Assembly: GCA_017439405.1 (NCBI GenBank)
Contig: JAFSJF010000030.1
Coordinates: forward strand, 1-46,774
Direction: 5' to 3'
From: Bacteroidales bacterium
GTDB taxonomy: Bacteria; Bacteroidota; Bacteroidia; Bacteroidales; F082
Length of the DNA stretch: 46,774 bases
The notes beneath the pieces are model-generated. The model made no database searches. It was not told the origin of the DNA and worked only from the letters and a program-made list of their open reading frames with translations. The translations under genes were made by a program, and so were the position numbers. Below are positions 26,568-34,961 of the stretch, in pieces. How positions within the stretch are numbered: position 1 is the stretch's first letter; the number at the start of each line of letters is the position of its first letter.

Positions 26568-28613
26568 TTATTTGGTCACTGAGAAAGTGCGGTTGAGCAC
26601 CGTGCCGTCGTTGGCGTGGATGCGGACGAAGTAGATGCCGTTGTTCAGGCTTTCAGTGCTGATTTGGGCGGCATCCCCATTGACTTGTTGAACCATAACG
26701 CATTGACCTACAGTATTGTAAACTTCAACACCACTTATGGCCTTGCCTTCGATGTTCAGCACATTCGAAGTCGGGTTGGGATAGAGTTTCAACGTTTGTT
26801 CGAGCTCGTCAACTCCCCACATCCAAGTCTGGAAGGTCGTCTCGGGACCATAGTAAGTCTGCCCGTTGACAACCACATAAGCCTTCACCATATATATGGT
26901 GGAGTGCTCGAGGTCGTCAACCATGGCGAGAATCTTCCTGAATTCGTTGAGGAAGCCCACCACCGTAGTCTCTGTGGAGCTGGTCACCTTCCTATAGCTG
27001 AACCCCACTTCGTCAGGATAGCCATCGTAGGTCAAGGGCGCGATGAATTCGGCATGGGAGTAATCCACGTTGCTGACCTCCGTTTCACCGACTTCAACCT
27101 GAGCCTCAGGCCCTTTGACGGAGACCAAGCAAGAAGCTTCGATGCCAAAGTCGCCATTGTCTTGGTTGCCAAACAGCACGTTGTCATTGCTGTCGTAAAC
27201 GATGTAATAGCCGTGGCCGTAGGAACAGCAAATGCCGTTGTTGCCGCTGTCACGGATAGTGAATTTCACGCATTCGTCCACCGGAACGGTAACATATTCA
27301 AGGTGAATCTGTGTGGCTGTGCCGCCCATCAACATGGTGTAAGGGCCACCGGAAGCCAACACCGTACCGTCGGAAGTGGTGAACTCCCAAGTGATTTGGT
27401 TGCCGAACTTGTCCTGCATCAGTTCAAGCTTCAGTTGCTCTTCTTCTCCCTCGATTTCAAAGTCTTGCCATTCAAGGCATTCAACCATTCCGGTCGCTTC
27501 CTTATCCAAAGGCTCGCCATTGGCCTCCGTAATCGTGACATGGACAGGATAGGTGCCAAAAGGAACCTCAACGGTAGTGCCTATCTTTTCCAAGCCAAAC
27601 TGGGGCAACTCGCCTTCCCAGCTGACGGTTTGGGTCTGACCTTCAACCTCAACCTCAAGCGTCATGCTAGTCAAGGTCTCCGTTCCGATGTTCTGGATGT
27701 TCACGTCAATGTCCTTGGAATGGGTGCAAGTGACTCCTCCAACTTGGCTGACGCCTTTGATGCTGGGATAAATCGGTTCGTCAACACCTTGAACCATGTC
27801 GAGTTTGCAACCCGTCAGGATGGGACGGACGGCTTGGCCCTGTTGCTGCTCGGAAACCCAAGCGAGGAAGAAGATGTTGTCGAGATCGACCTCGACACCG
27901 TTGGGCGAGCCGATAATCTCAGGAATCTGATACTCATAGGTTTGTGTAATCAGAGTGCCTTGTGTGGTCGGGCTGATCGGATCACCCCAAGCGCTTTCGC
28001 TGACGACATCGCGAAGGATGTGCATGTGCACGTACTGGCCGTTGAGCCACTGGTCGGGGTTGTAGTTGCCGTAGTCGGCTTGTGTGCCGAGGATGCTGTC
28101 CTGCAACATGGCCACCGTCAAGTAGTTTTGGTCAACGATGCTGTTACCCGTGTAATACACCTCGACGGTGATGGAAGCGACACGGGTTTCGGGATTGATC
28201 ACTACCATACCAGCGACATTGCATTCTGCTGCCTGGCCCAACTGTGTGTTGGCAATGCCAGCCCAAGCGCTTCTGCTTTGTCCGGCAGCCGTAGAGCGGT
28301 TGACCACGCCCGTAGGATAACCGCTAATTTGGAAGCCGCCATGAATGGTGTTGCCGTCGTTGGTAATCATGTTGGGATAAGTGGTGTAAGCATATCCACC
28401 TGCGTGGATATTGATGGCCCAAAGCCTTCCGGGATTGGCGGCCATGAGTTCATTCGCAATACGGTGACCGTCAGTGCAATAGCCGCAACCACGACCCGTA
28501 AACTCTTCGAGGATGACGTTCCTGTTGGCAGGTTCCGTCGAAACAAACTGCTGGGCCTTCAGTGAGAAGGAAAACACCAGCAAAGCCATGAAGGCAAAAG
28601 TAAACTTTTTCAT
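26568..28613 (-). CDS. Omp28-like secreted protein with T9SS sorting domain
   Basis: A 681-residue secreted or surface protein. The signal peptide ends near LKAQQ (about 21). Residues about 30-260 form an Omp28-related thioredoxin-like domain with the CxxC in FTGRGCGYCTDGH. Several beta-sandwich segments follow. The last ~75 residues are a T9SS type A sorting domain (LYPNPTSNVLNI, VYNTVGQ, GIYFVRIHANDG). The ATG at 28613 starts the signal peptide; an in-frame upstream extension overlaps the -7 box and is rejected. It stands alone, with a promoter box upstream and a terminator downstream. Confidence 0.88.
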   Translation of the reverse strand: MKKFTFAFMALLVFSFSLKAQQFVSTEPANRNVILEEFTGRGCGYCTDGHRIANELMAANPGRLWAINIHAGGYAYTTYPNMITNDGNTIHGGFQISGYPTGVVNRSTAAGQSRSAWAGIANTQLGQAAECNVAGMVVINPETRVASITVEVYYTGNSIVDQNYLTVAMLQDSILGTQADYGNYNPDQWLNGQYVHMHILRDVVSESAWGDPISPTTQGTLITQTYEYQIPEIIGSPNGVEVDLDNIFFLAWVSEQQQGQAVRPILTGCKLDMVQGVDEPIYPSIKGVSQVGGVTCTHSKDIDVNIQNIGTETLTSMTLEVEVEGQTQTVSWEGELPQFGLEKIGTTVEVPFGTYPVHVTITEANGEPLDKEATGMVECLEWQDFEIEGEEEQLKLELMQDKFGNQITWEFTTSDGTVLASGGPYTMLMGGTATQIHLEYVTVPVDECVKFTIRDSGNNGICCSYGHGYYIVYDSNDNVLFGNQDNGDFGIEASCLVSVKGPEAQVEVGETEVSNVDYSHAEFIAPLTYDGYPDEVGFSYRKVTSSTETTVVGFLNEFRKILAMVDDLEHSTIYMVKAYVVVNGQTYYGPETTFQTWMWGVDELEQTLKLYPNPTSNVLNIEGKAISGVEVYNTVGQCVMVQQVNGDAAQISTESLNNGIYFVRIHANDGTVLNRTFSVTK

Positions 28614-28651
28614 TGTGTTGAATTTTAGACGATTATTCTTTTTTGAGGCTA

Positions 28652-28659
28652 CAAAATTA
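28652..28659 (-). promoter_or_regulatory. -7 element of the Omp28-like gene
   Basis: TAATTTTG on the minus strand fits TAnnTTTG and lies about 40 bases before the start. Confidence 0.55.
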
Positions 28660-28670
28660 CACATTAATCA

Positions 28671-28700
28671 AAAAAATGCGCCAAAAATGACGCATTTTTT
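28671..28700 (-). terminator. Terminator after ilvE
   Basis: AAAAAATGCG (28671-28680) and CGCATTTTTT (28691-28700) pair exactly around a 10-base loop. On the minus strand it ends in a T run, 25 bases after the ilvE stop. Confidence 0.8.
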
Positions 28701-28724
28701 TCTTGTTTCTGATAAAGATTCCAT

Positions 28725-29750
28725 TTAAAGTCCTTCGACGACGGTGATCCAGCCGAATTCGTCAGGCTCGGTGCCGTATTGGATGCCACGCAGCTTGTTG
28801 TACAGCTTCTGGCTCCACGGGCCGGGCTTGCCGTCGCCAAAGGTGTACGACTTGCCCGTTTCGGGGTCGTCGATGCGCGAGATGGGGCTGATGACGGCGG
28901 CAGTGCCGCAAGCGCCAGCCTCTTCGAAGGTGGCTAATTCCTCTTCGGCGATCGGGCGACGCTCGACCTTCATGCCAAGGGTCTCGGCCAGCTGCATCAG
29001 GCTCTTGTTGGTGATGCTGGGCAAAATCGAGGTGCTCTGCGGCGTAATGTAGGTGTTGTCCTTGATGGCGAAGAAGTTGGCAGCGCCAGCCTCGTCGATG
29101 TATTTCTTCTCCTTGGCGTCGAGGTAGAACTCGCAGGCGTACTCGCCACCGTGGCAGGCCTCAACGTGGGCACGCAGGGAAGCGGCGTAGTTGCCACCCA
29201 CCTTGTAGATACCCGTGCCGAGCGGGGCCGAACGGTCGTACTTGCGCGTGATGACGTAGGGGTTGGCCATGAAGCCGCCCTTGAAGTAAGGGCCGACAGG
29301 GGTCACGAAGACCACGAAGAGGTACTCGCTGGCAGGCTTCACACCCACTTGGGCGCCCATGCCGATGAGCAGGGGACGGATATACAAAGAAGCACCAGTC
29401 TCATAAGGCGGGATGAACTCAGAATTGAGTTTCACGGCCTTGATTACAGCTTCCTCGAACTTCTCCAAAGGCAGCTTGGCCATCATAATGCCGTCGCAAG
29501 AGCTTTGCAAACGCTTGCCGTTCTCGTCCAGACGGAAGATGCGCACCTTGCCGTCCTTGCCACGGAAAGCCTTCAGGCCTTCGAAAGCCTCCTGACCGTA
29601 GTGCAGGCAGGTGGCGGCCATGTGAATGTTGATGGAGGTCTCGGAAGTCACTTCCAGTTCGCCCCATTTGCCGTTGCGATAATAGCAGCGGACATTGTAA
29701 TTCGTTGGATAATAACCAAATGTTAAGTTTGCCCAATCGATGTTTTGCAT
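28725..29750 (-). CDS. ilvE: Branched-chain amino acid aminotransferase
   Basis: A 341-residue PLP enzyme that transfers amino groups between glutamate and the keto acids of leucine, isoleucine and valine. It is the long form (BCAT type II). Evidence: YGQEAFEGLKAFRGKDG, RPLLIGMGAQVGV, the PLP lysine in GIYKVGGNYAAS, DEAGAANFFAI and EEAGACGTAAVISPI. It is monocistronic with a terminator downstream. The 400 bases upstream hold a dispersed repeat and the end of the RloB-like gene. Confidence 0.95.
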   Translation of the reverse strand: MQNIDWANLTFGYYPTNYNVRCYYRNGKWGELEVTSETSINIHMAATCLHYGQEAFEGLKAFRGKDGKVRIFRLDENGKRLQSSCDGIMMAKLPLEKFEEAVIKAVKLNSEFIPPYETGASLYIRPLLIGMGAQVGVKPASEYLFVVFVTPVGPYFKGGFMANPYVITRKYDRSAPLGTGIYKVGGNYAASLRAHVEACHGGEYACEFYLDAKEKKYIDEAGAANFFAIKDNTYITPQSTSILPSITNKSLMQLAETLGMKVERRPIAEEELATFEEAGACGTAAVISPISRIDDPETGKSYTFGDGKPGPWSQKLYNKLRGIQYGTEPDEFGWITVVEGL

Positions 29751-29919
29751 GATTCCTATAATTTTAGATGATTAAACTCTGTTGCTTTCAAAAAGTCCAC
29801 GAAATTACGAAGAATTTCGATACGAAACGCTGTTCCGGCGAAAAATATTTCCTCAGTAGCCGACGCTTCCAAGCGTCGGATTGTTTGGTTTCATTTTCGG
29901 CAGGGGTTCACACCGCCAT

Positions 29920-29987
29920 GCCAATGTTTTTTTCGGCAGGGGTTCACAGCACCTGCCTATCACGCTGCCGTCCCTTCGGGACTATGG
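29920..29987 (+). repeat. 68-bp direct repeat, left flank of the ATPase/RloB module
   Basis: Begins GCCAATGTTTTTTTCGG and ends CCCTTCGGGACTATGG. It matches 32116-32183 at 64 of 68 positions in the same orientation. A partial tandem copy of its first half (TTTCGGCAGGGGTTCACA) sits just before it at about 29895-29912. The rest of the 29751-30151 gap is AT-rich with a duplicated GGAAAGATAAC word. I see no gene in it. Confidence 0.88.
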
Positions 29988-30151
29988 TATGCCCCGAAAC
30001 CTTGACAGGCATCTCCCTCAGAGATGGAGAACTGACGATAAGTCAAAATCCAAAATTCGGAAAGATAACTCGCGAATTTGCAAAATTTTTGCAAATTTAG
30101 CAGTTTTCTTTTAGTTTTTGGAAAGATAACCAAAAGCTGAGGGATTGACGG

Positions 30152-30778
30152 TTAGAGGTATTTGTTAAGCTCAACAACCAGTTTTTGGACTGTTGTGGGC
30201 GACTCTTCTCGGGCGGGATTCCCATGGGAACCATCTGCCAGCACTGCATCGGCATTGTCGATGGCTTGTTGCTGACGGCTCAGAAGAAACCGATACATCA
30301 ACGCACCAAAACCTTGGATCTTACTATAAGGCATCCCTATCAGCTTTGCCAGCATGTCGGGATATTGGTTGCGGTGAATGGCTCCCATGTACCTGTTGAA
30401 ATGCAGGAGAAACCAATATTCAAAGGCTTGGTTACTATAAGCCACACGAAAACCGTTGCTTTGGGCCAACAGAATCGCTTGATTGAAATCGTTGTCGGGA
30501 TAGTCGTCCTTATCGAACACCACCCAACATTGATCATAGGAATGCTTTTTTGCCCTTCCAGCCTCACGAATGCTGATGGCTTTGTTGACCAACGACACTG
30601 TGTTCATTGCCTGACCGACAGCCTTGATGGTAGCCGCGGTCATGCGGAACGCCTTGAAATAGTCAGGTTCGGTGTTCTCCCCTTCGCAAACAATGAGGAA
30701 CGACTGCTTGATCACCCTCACGCCCATCCGACGTGACAGATTGGATTTCCGATGGTCTTTCTTTTGCTTCTTACTCAT
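30152..30778 (-). CDS. RloB-like protein (TOPRIM-like nuclease candidate)
   Basis: A 208-residue cytoplasmic protein matching the RloB family. IVCEGENTEPDYFKAF (E32, E34) and VVFDKDD (D89-x-D91) together resemble the acidic E and DxD motifs of TOPRIM metal-binding nucleases. SNQAFEYWFLLHF is another family hallmark, and the N-terminus is basic. Its ATG overlaps the stop of the upstream AAA ATPase by four bases, so the two are co-translated. RloA/RloB pairs occur in restriction and defence loci, and an SMC-like ATPase plus a TOPRIM protein is the composition of PARIS and OLD-type systems. The defence role is inference. Confidence 0.85.
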   Translation of the reverse strand: MSKKQKKDHRKSNLSRRMGVRVIKQSFLIVCEGENTEPDYFKAFRMTAATIKAVGQAMNTVSLVNKAISIREAGRAKKHSYDQCWVVFDKDDYPDNDFNQAILLAQSNGFRVAYSNQAFEYWFLLHFNRYMGAIHRNQYPDMLAKLIGMPYSKIQGFGALMYRFLLSRQQQAIDNADAVLADGSHGNPAREESPTTVQKLVVELNKYL

Positions 30779-31992
30779 TGCCTTGAGGAATTAAAGATGG
30801 ATTCCATTTCGCCAATAAGGGGCGTTGCACCATACTTGCCGAGAAGATAATCCTTCTCGAAAGGCGAAGTGCTACGCACCTTGTATTCTACCAAGGAGTA
30901 TAGCTCCGTAGCCCCGAAGCTGTCTTTCTGGGTAAACCAAACCTGGTCTCTGCGGAACAGTCCGGCACTGAGCAGGTAGGTGTCGTGAGCCGTAAACAGT
31001 AGTTGGGCTCCCTTGGGATTGGTTTGGGCATCGTTGAATAGAGCGATGATTTTCTTGACAAGCAAGGGATGAAGCTTTGCATCGAGTTCATCAATCACCA
31101 CACGCTTGCCATTGTCCAACGCATCGATGATGGGGTATGCCAATGAGAAATATTTGACGGTGCCTTCCGACTCGTTGCGGTTGAAGGCGAAAGAAACATT
31201 GTTCACCTCACGCCCTTCGTCGTCATACTGGCGATGGCGGCTGACAATACGGTTGCCGAGCTTCGTGATATTCTCGATACCAAGGTCTGCATACTTGGCA
31301 AACGACGTGATGCGTTCGCGGAGGGTTTCGTCGTCGAGGTGCTTGATGGCGTTTTGCCAAAGGGCCTCGTCCTCAGAGCAGAAAAGCACCTGTGTATCGC
31401 CTAACCAATGAAGCACACTGACGGCTGTGGTTTCGTTGAACTGGGCGGCGGTTGAAAGCAACAGGGCGTTGCTGCGCACCATCTTTTTGCCGACCAGTTC
31501 CTGCAGCAGTTGATTTTTGGGGTGTACCGTGGCGGTGTCGCCTTCGCGGTAGAACACTTCCACCTCTTTTGCCCGTTTTTTGCAGAAGCGCCTGTAGAGC
31601 CATTCCTCCTTCACCGATTTGCTATCCACCTCGAAGCCATAGCGATAGATGTATTCGCCATCGATGAAGGTGGCCTCCAATGCTGTTGGCTCATCGATGG
31701 AAGTGGCGTTCAAGCGGAAGTTCTCCACTTCGATTGATTCACCCACCTGACTATCCTTGAACGAGTCGGTAATGAAACGCTTGTAGAACGCAAAGGCCTT
31801 GAGCACATTGGATTTGCCTGACGCATTGGCGCCATAGATTGCGGCACTCCTTACCAAGGAAATGCCAGTGTCGGCGAGTTCAAACAAATCGTTTGGCTCA
31901 GTGAAAGACTCCTTGAGGGGTGTGGCAACAAAGGACAGCTTCAGATCGTCCTTAATCGACAGGAAATTGGTGGCACAAAATTCAAGAATCAT
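30775..31992 (-). CDS. AAA15-type (RloA/OLD-like) ATPase
   Basis: A 405-residue ABC/SMC-like ATPase. The N-terminus FCATNFLSIKD is typical of AAA_15 proteins. Walker A is YGANASGKSN (54-61). The signature region is near the segment starting SFAFNRNESEGTVKYFSL. Walker B is VVIDELDAKLHP, followed by the H-loop-like FTAHDTYLL. The ATG at 31992 is chosen because the longer frame would run upstream through the TATTTTTG box at 32024. It is the first gene of the two-gene module with the RloB-like protein, and the module sits between 68-bp direct repeats. It probably senses or controls and its partner executes (inference). Confidence 0.87.
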   Translation of the reverse strand: MILEFCATNFLSIKDDLKLSFVATPLKESFTEPNDLFELADTGISLVRSAAIYGANASGKSNVLKAFAFYKRFITDSFKDSQVGESIEVENFRLNATSIDEPTALEATFIDGEYIYRYGFEVDSKSVKEEWLYRRFCKKRAKEVEVFYREGDTATVHPKNQLLQELVGKKMVRSNALLLSTAAQFNETTAVSVLHWLGDTQVLFCSEDEALWQNAIKHLDDETLRERITSFAKYADLGIENITKLGNRIVSRHRQYDDEGREVNNVSFAFNRNESEGTVKYFSLAYPIIDALDNGKRVVIDELDAKLHPLLVKKIIALFNDAQTNPKGAQLLFTAHDTYLLSAGLFRRDQVWFTQKDSFGATELYSLVEYKVRSTSPFEKDYLLGKYGATPLIGEMESIFNSSRQ

Positions 31993-32023
31993 ACTTTTAA
32001 CTTCGATATTTGTCAATTTTCTG

Positions 32024-32031
32024 CAAAAATA
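32024..32031 (-). promoter_or_regulatory. -7 element of the ATPase/RloB module
   Basis: TATTTTTG on the minus strand fits TAnnTTTG and lies about 31 bases before the ATPase start. Confidence 0.6.
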
Positions 32032-32115
32032 GAACTTTTCTTTAAAAAATCGGTAAGAAAACCCCAAAATTTTACCAAACGCTTCAAAGCATGGGCCATC
32101 GGCCATTTTTTTTCG

Positions 32116-32183
32116 GCCAATGTTTTTTTCGGTAGGGGTTTACACCACCTGCCTATCACGCTGCCGTCCCCTCGGGACTATGG
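32116..32183 (+). repeat. 68-bp direct repeat, right flank of the ATPase/RloB module
   Basis: Same orientation as the copy at 29920-29987 and 64/68 identical. It shares GCCAATGTTTTTTTCGG and CACCTGCCTATCACGCTGCC. The copies are 2196 bases apart and enclose only the two-gene module. Confidence 0.88.
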
Positions 32184-32195
32184 CGCATCTCAGCA

Positions 32196-32512
32196 CCCGG
32201 CAGGCGTCCCCCTTCTAAGGGGGCCTGGGGGGGGGCCACAAACCCCGGCAGGGAAAAAAACTCGTAAGGTTAAGGTGCCCTTTACTCCCCTGCCCACCTC
32301 TTTACACCTCCTGCCCCCTCAAAAGGGGGACGCGCAAAGCGACTGAACGGACTGTCTCCTTTCTCCCCGGCAGGCGTCCCCCTTCTAAGGGGGCCAGGGG
32401 GTTTCCACAAACCCCGGCAGGGAAAAAAACTCGTAAGGCAAGGTGTCCTTTACACCCCCTGCCCACCTCTTTACACCCCCTACCCCCTCAAAAGGGGGAC
32501 GCGCAAAGCGAC
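32196..32512 (+). repeat. Two tandem ~147-bp units with internal hairpins
   Basis: Unit 1 (32196-32343) and unit 2 (32366-32512) are nearly identical, with a 22-base spacer. Each starts CCCGGCAGGCGTCCCCCTTC and ends AAAAGGGGGACGCGCAAAGC plus GAC. Each contains CCCCCTTCTAAGGGGG and CCCCTCAAAAGGGGG hairpins and can also fold end to end. With the 68-bp repeat before it, this fills most of the ~600-base gap before the FISUMP gene. I see no gene there. Confidence 0.88.
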
Positions 32513-32598
32513 GAAAAACTTGTGTCCCATTATGTTTGCCGCGGGCGCCCCGCCCGACTGCTTCTGAGCCTCGCCCGTTGCCCGCAACGGAACAAGGG

Positions 32599-33417
32599 CT
32601 ATTTCTGAGGCGCAGAGCGCACTGCTCGGACAGATTGGCCGCTGTCGCGGTAGCCGTAGATGCCCATGTAGTAGTAGCCCGAATAGAAGTCGAAGTACCA
32701 CGCGCCGTACGGGTCGCTCGTATAGAGCGAACTCGACCAGTAGCGGCCGTCGCAGCCTGCGTTGTAGATCTCATCGTTCCAACGGTAGCCGGCGGCGGGC
32801 AGGAAGAGACTGTTGCCATTCGGCCCCGTGAAGCAGCGTCCATTCACGCCGTTCAGGGTCGTCCATGTGCTGGTGCAGTTGTTGTACAGTTCCTGCCATT
32901 CCTCCTTGGTGGGCATACGCCCGCCATAGTTGGCCGTGGCCGCGTCGTCGCCGGGCTGGAGGATGGTCAGGTTGTCATGATAACCAAAATAGCCATACGA
33001 AGATTGGTTACAATACTTAGTATATCCGCAATCATAGTCATCACCTTGATAGCCACAAGTGTAATATTGGTATGTATCCCAGTTGTACATGCTCTTCGGG
33101 CTGGTTTCGCCCCAAGCGAAGTAGCTGCCGTAATCGGAGGGGCTGCTGGCACCCACGTTGCGCGTGGCCCAGAGCAGGCCGCTGGGCAGGCCGAGGTCTA
33201 CCCAGTCGCCCGTGGGCTGCGGTGCTTCAGGCGCGTGCACAGTGTCCCAAGACATTACATTGCCATTAATGTCGTAAAGCTTGGCATAAAGAATATCATT
33301 GCTTGTTGGTGTCCAGTTCACCGTCACTTGCCCGTTGTGGGCAATTCCATATTCGGAGGAGAGTTGGCCATTGGCCTCAAACTTCACGAATTGTGGCAAA
33401 GGTGTAAGCTGTTCCAT
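32599..33417 (-). CDS. FISUMP-domain protein, probably split from the upstream gene by a frameshift
   Basis: A 272-residue frame. An Ig-like segment (about 1-65, TPLPQFVKFEANGQ, GQVTVNWTP) is followed by a FISUMP domain (about 70-272, LPSGLLWATRNVGASSPSDY, FAWGETSPK, LPAAGYRWND, RYWSSS, SVRAVRS). It has no signal peptide although FISUMP proteins are exported. Its start lies 34 bases inside the 3' end of the preceding gene in another frame, and a stop lies just upstream in its own frame. The simplest reading is that it was the C-terminal part of the 33384-34961 protein and a small indel separated them. It could instead be translated by coupling. Confidence 0.7.
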   Translation of the reverse strand: MEQLTPLPQFVKFEANGQLSSEYGIAHNGQVTVNWTPTSNDILYAKLYDINGNVMSWDTVHAPEAPQPTGDWVDLGLPSGLLWATRNVGASSPSDYGSYFAWGETSPKSMYNWDTYQYYTCGYQGDDYDCGYTKYCNQSSYGYFGYHDNLTILQPGDDAATANYGGRMPTKEEWQELYNNCTSTWTTLNGVNGRCFTGPNGNSLFLPAAGYRWNDEIYNAGCDGRYWSSSLYTSDPYGAWYFDFYSGYYYMGIYGYRDSGQSVRAVRSAPQK

Positions 33418-34961
33418 GTTAATAAATGGTTCTGGTCATACACATTGAAAGTCGCTGTTTTCGTAGTTCCTGAGCCTTCAAGCGAGACCTTTTGGATTCT
33501 TTTCGGGGAATGGTAGAGCGGCTTGTCAATGATGTTCCAGTTGGGCGTGGAGTAGTTTCCCATCTCATAGCCGAACACGGGGTTCATGATGCTCAGGCCA
33601 GCGGCGGCATCGAGGCCTGTGTTGCAGTCCAAGCTCCAGGCGCAGTAGTCGTTGGTCTGTCCCAACATCTCTTCCCTGAAGCCGCCGCTCACGGTGGTGG
33701 AGAGGTAAGGCTTGAAGTCGAACGAAGGGCCTATGAAATGATAGAGTATCAAGCGGACGCGCGGGATGGCCCACACCTTGGCCGTCAGCGTGCCTCGGCC
33801 TTCCACGGTGGGCGGCGTAAGCTCGAAGGTGTTGGAGAACGAGGCCACGGGGCTTATCCCGCCCGTTTGCCGCCAATTGAATCCGAGGCGGCCTTGGGCC
33901 ACGTCGCTGAAGCCCGCGTAGGCCGAAATCTCGCCGCTGGCCGTCAGCTCCACCTGCCGATAGAGGTCGGAGTTCAAGGTGATAACGACAGGCACGCCGT
34001 AAACGACAAACTTGATGTCAAACGGCTGGAAGATCTTGTGTTTCCAAATGTCGTAGCCGGGGTTGTAGCTGCAGCTGCCCTCGATGTCGCAGCGGACGCG
34101 CTGCTCCGTGCTGAAGGTGCCGAGCAGGGCGGCGTTGACGTTCAGGGCGCGGCTGCGGTACACCTCCAAGGCCTCGCCCACGATTTCAAGGACGTCCCTG
34201 CCGCCGAAGTTCATGTACAGTTCAAGGTCAAGGTCGAGGTCGAAGTTCATGTGTTCCATGTAGACGGAATAGTTGTCGCCGCTGAACAGCACTTCGCCGT
34301 CGAGGTTCTGTCCGTAGTGCCACAGGTTGTGGGTGAAGCCCCAGCGGAGGTCGCGCTGGCTGAGGTTCATGGGGCTGTAGCCGCCTTCACTGTCGCGTTG
34401 GTAGGCGGCCACGGGATAGAACACCGGGCCGCGCCCCGACGACCTTCGGTTGGGGTTGGTGGCGAGGGTGAACTCCACGTCGGCGAAGATGTCGGTGAGG
34501 TTGGTCTCGGTGGACGACAGGGTCACCGTGTTGCGGTTCACGCTCACCGTCTCCACATAGACGTAGCGCACCGCCGTGTCATAGTCGATGGCGATGACGG
34601 AGCCTGGCACCAGGTCTTCGGGCACCGCGCCGCCGAACTGCATTTGGTAGTTGCCGAGGCTGTCGTCGGCTTGCACGAGGGTGGTGCTTTCCCAGTCGAT
34701 GGGCACGTAGGCGGGATTGACGGTCTCGTCGCCGCGATAAACATACACGGTGTCCATGTCGGCCAAGGCCGACCATTCCGTGCCGCCCTCGTGGGTCATC
34801 TCGTGCCCAAGCGTGTCGATGTGAATGCCGCTGACGGCCTGCACGTTGTGCCGGATGGTGTCGCCTTGCGAAGCGTAACGGATGATGTAAGGCCTGTTGC
34901 TTTGCCCGAAGCCGAGGAAGCCGACCGTCAGGAAGGCTATGAGTAATGCTGTCTTTTTCAT
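33384..34961 (-). CDS. Large exported protein of unknown family, N-terminal part of a possible FISUMP surface protein
   Basis: A 525-residue exported protein. The signal peptide (about 1-19) ends near GFGQS. The body is rich in beta strands and aromatic residues, with an acidic D-L repeat stretch (NFDLDLDLELYMNFGG). I do not recognise the family. The frame ends in NSLHLCHNS, which looks like out-of-frame sequence; the other frame there continues into an Ig-like and FISUMP region. Its start overlaps the stop of the upstream T9SS gene by four bases (ATGA), so the three frames form one operon. Confidence 0.68.
   Translation of the reverse strand: MKKTALLIAFLTVGFLGFGQSNRPYIIRYASQGDTIRHNVQAVSGIHIDTLGHEMTHEGGTEWSALADMDTVYVYRGDETVNPAYVPIDWESTTLVQADDSLGNYQMQFGGAVPEDLVPGSVIAIDYDTAVRYVYVETVSVNRNTVTLSSTETNLTDIFADVEFTLATNPNRRSSGRGPVFYPVAAYQRDSEGGYSPMNLSQRDLRWGFTHNLWHYGQNLDGEVLFSGDNYSVYMEHMNFDLDLDLELYMNFGGRDVLEIVGEALEVYRSRALNVNAALLGTFSTEQRVRCDIEGSCSYNPGYDIWKHKIFQPFDIKFVVYGVPVVITLNSDLYRQVELTASGEISAYAGFSDVAQGRLGFNWRQTGGISPVASFSNTFELTPPTVEGRGTLTAKVWAIPRVRLILYHFIGPSFDFKPYLSTTVSGGFREEMLGQTNDYCAWSLDCNTGLDAAAGLSIMNPVFGYEMGNYSTPNWNIIDKPLYHSPKRIQKVSLEGSGTTKTATFNVYDQNHLLTWNSLHLCHNS

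Noticed and set aside
26616-28565. 649-residue plus-strand open frame opposite the Omp28-like gene
   Set aside because: The minus-strand protein has a signal peptide, a CxxC domain and a T9SS sorting domain. The plus frame has no recognisable feature, and other long opposite frames (2945-4177, 8103-9533, 33492-34946) are similar shadows.
32196-32512. Possible CRISPR array
   Set aside because: There are only two units, each about 147 bases with internal hairpins, and no short regularly spaced repeats or cas genes.
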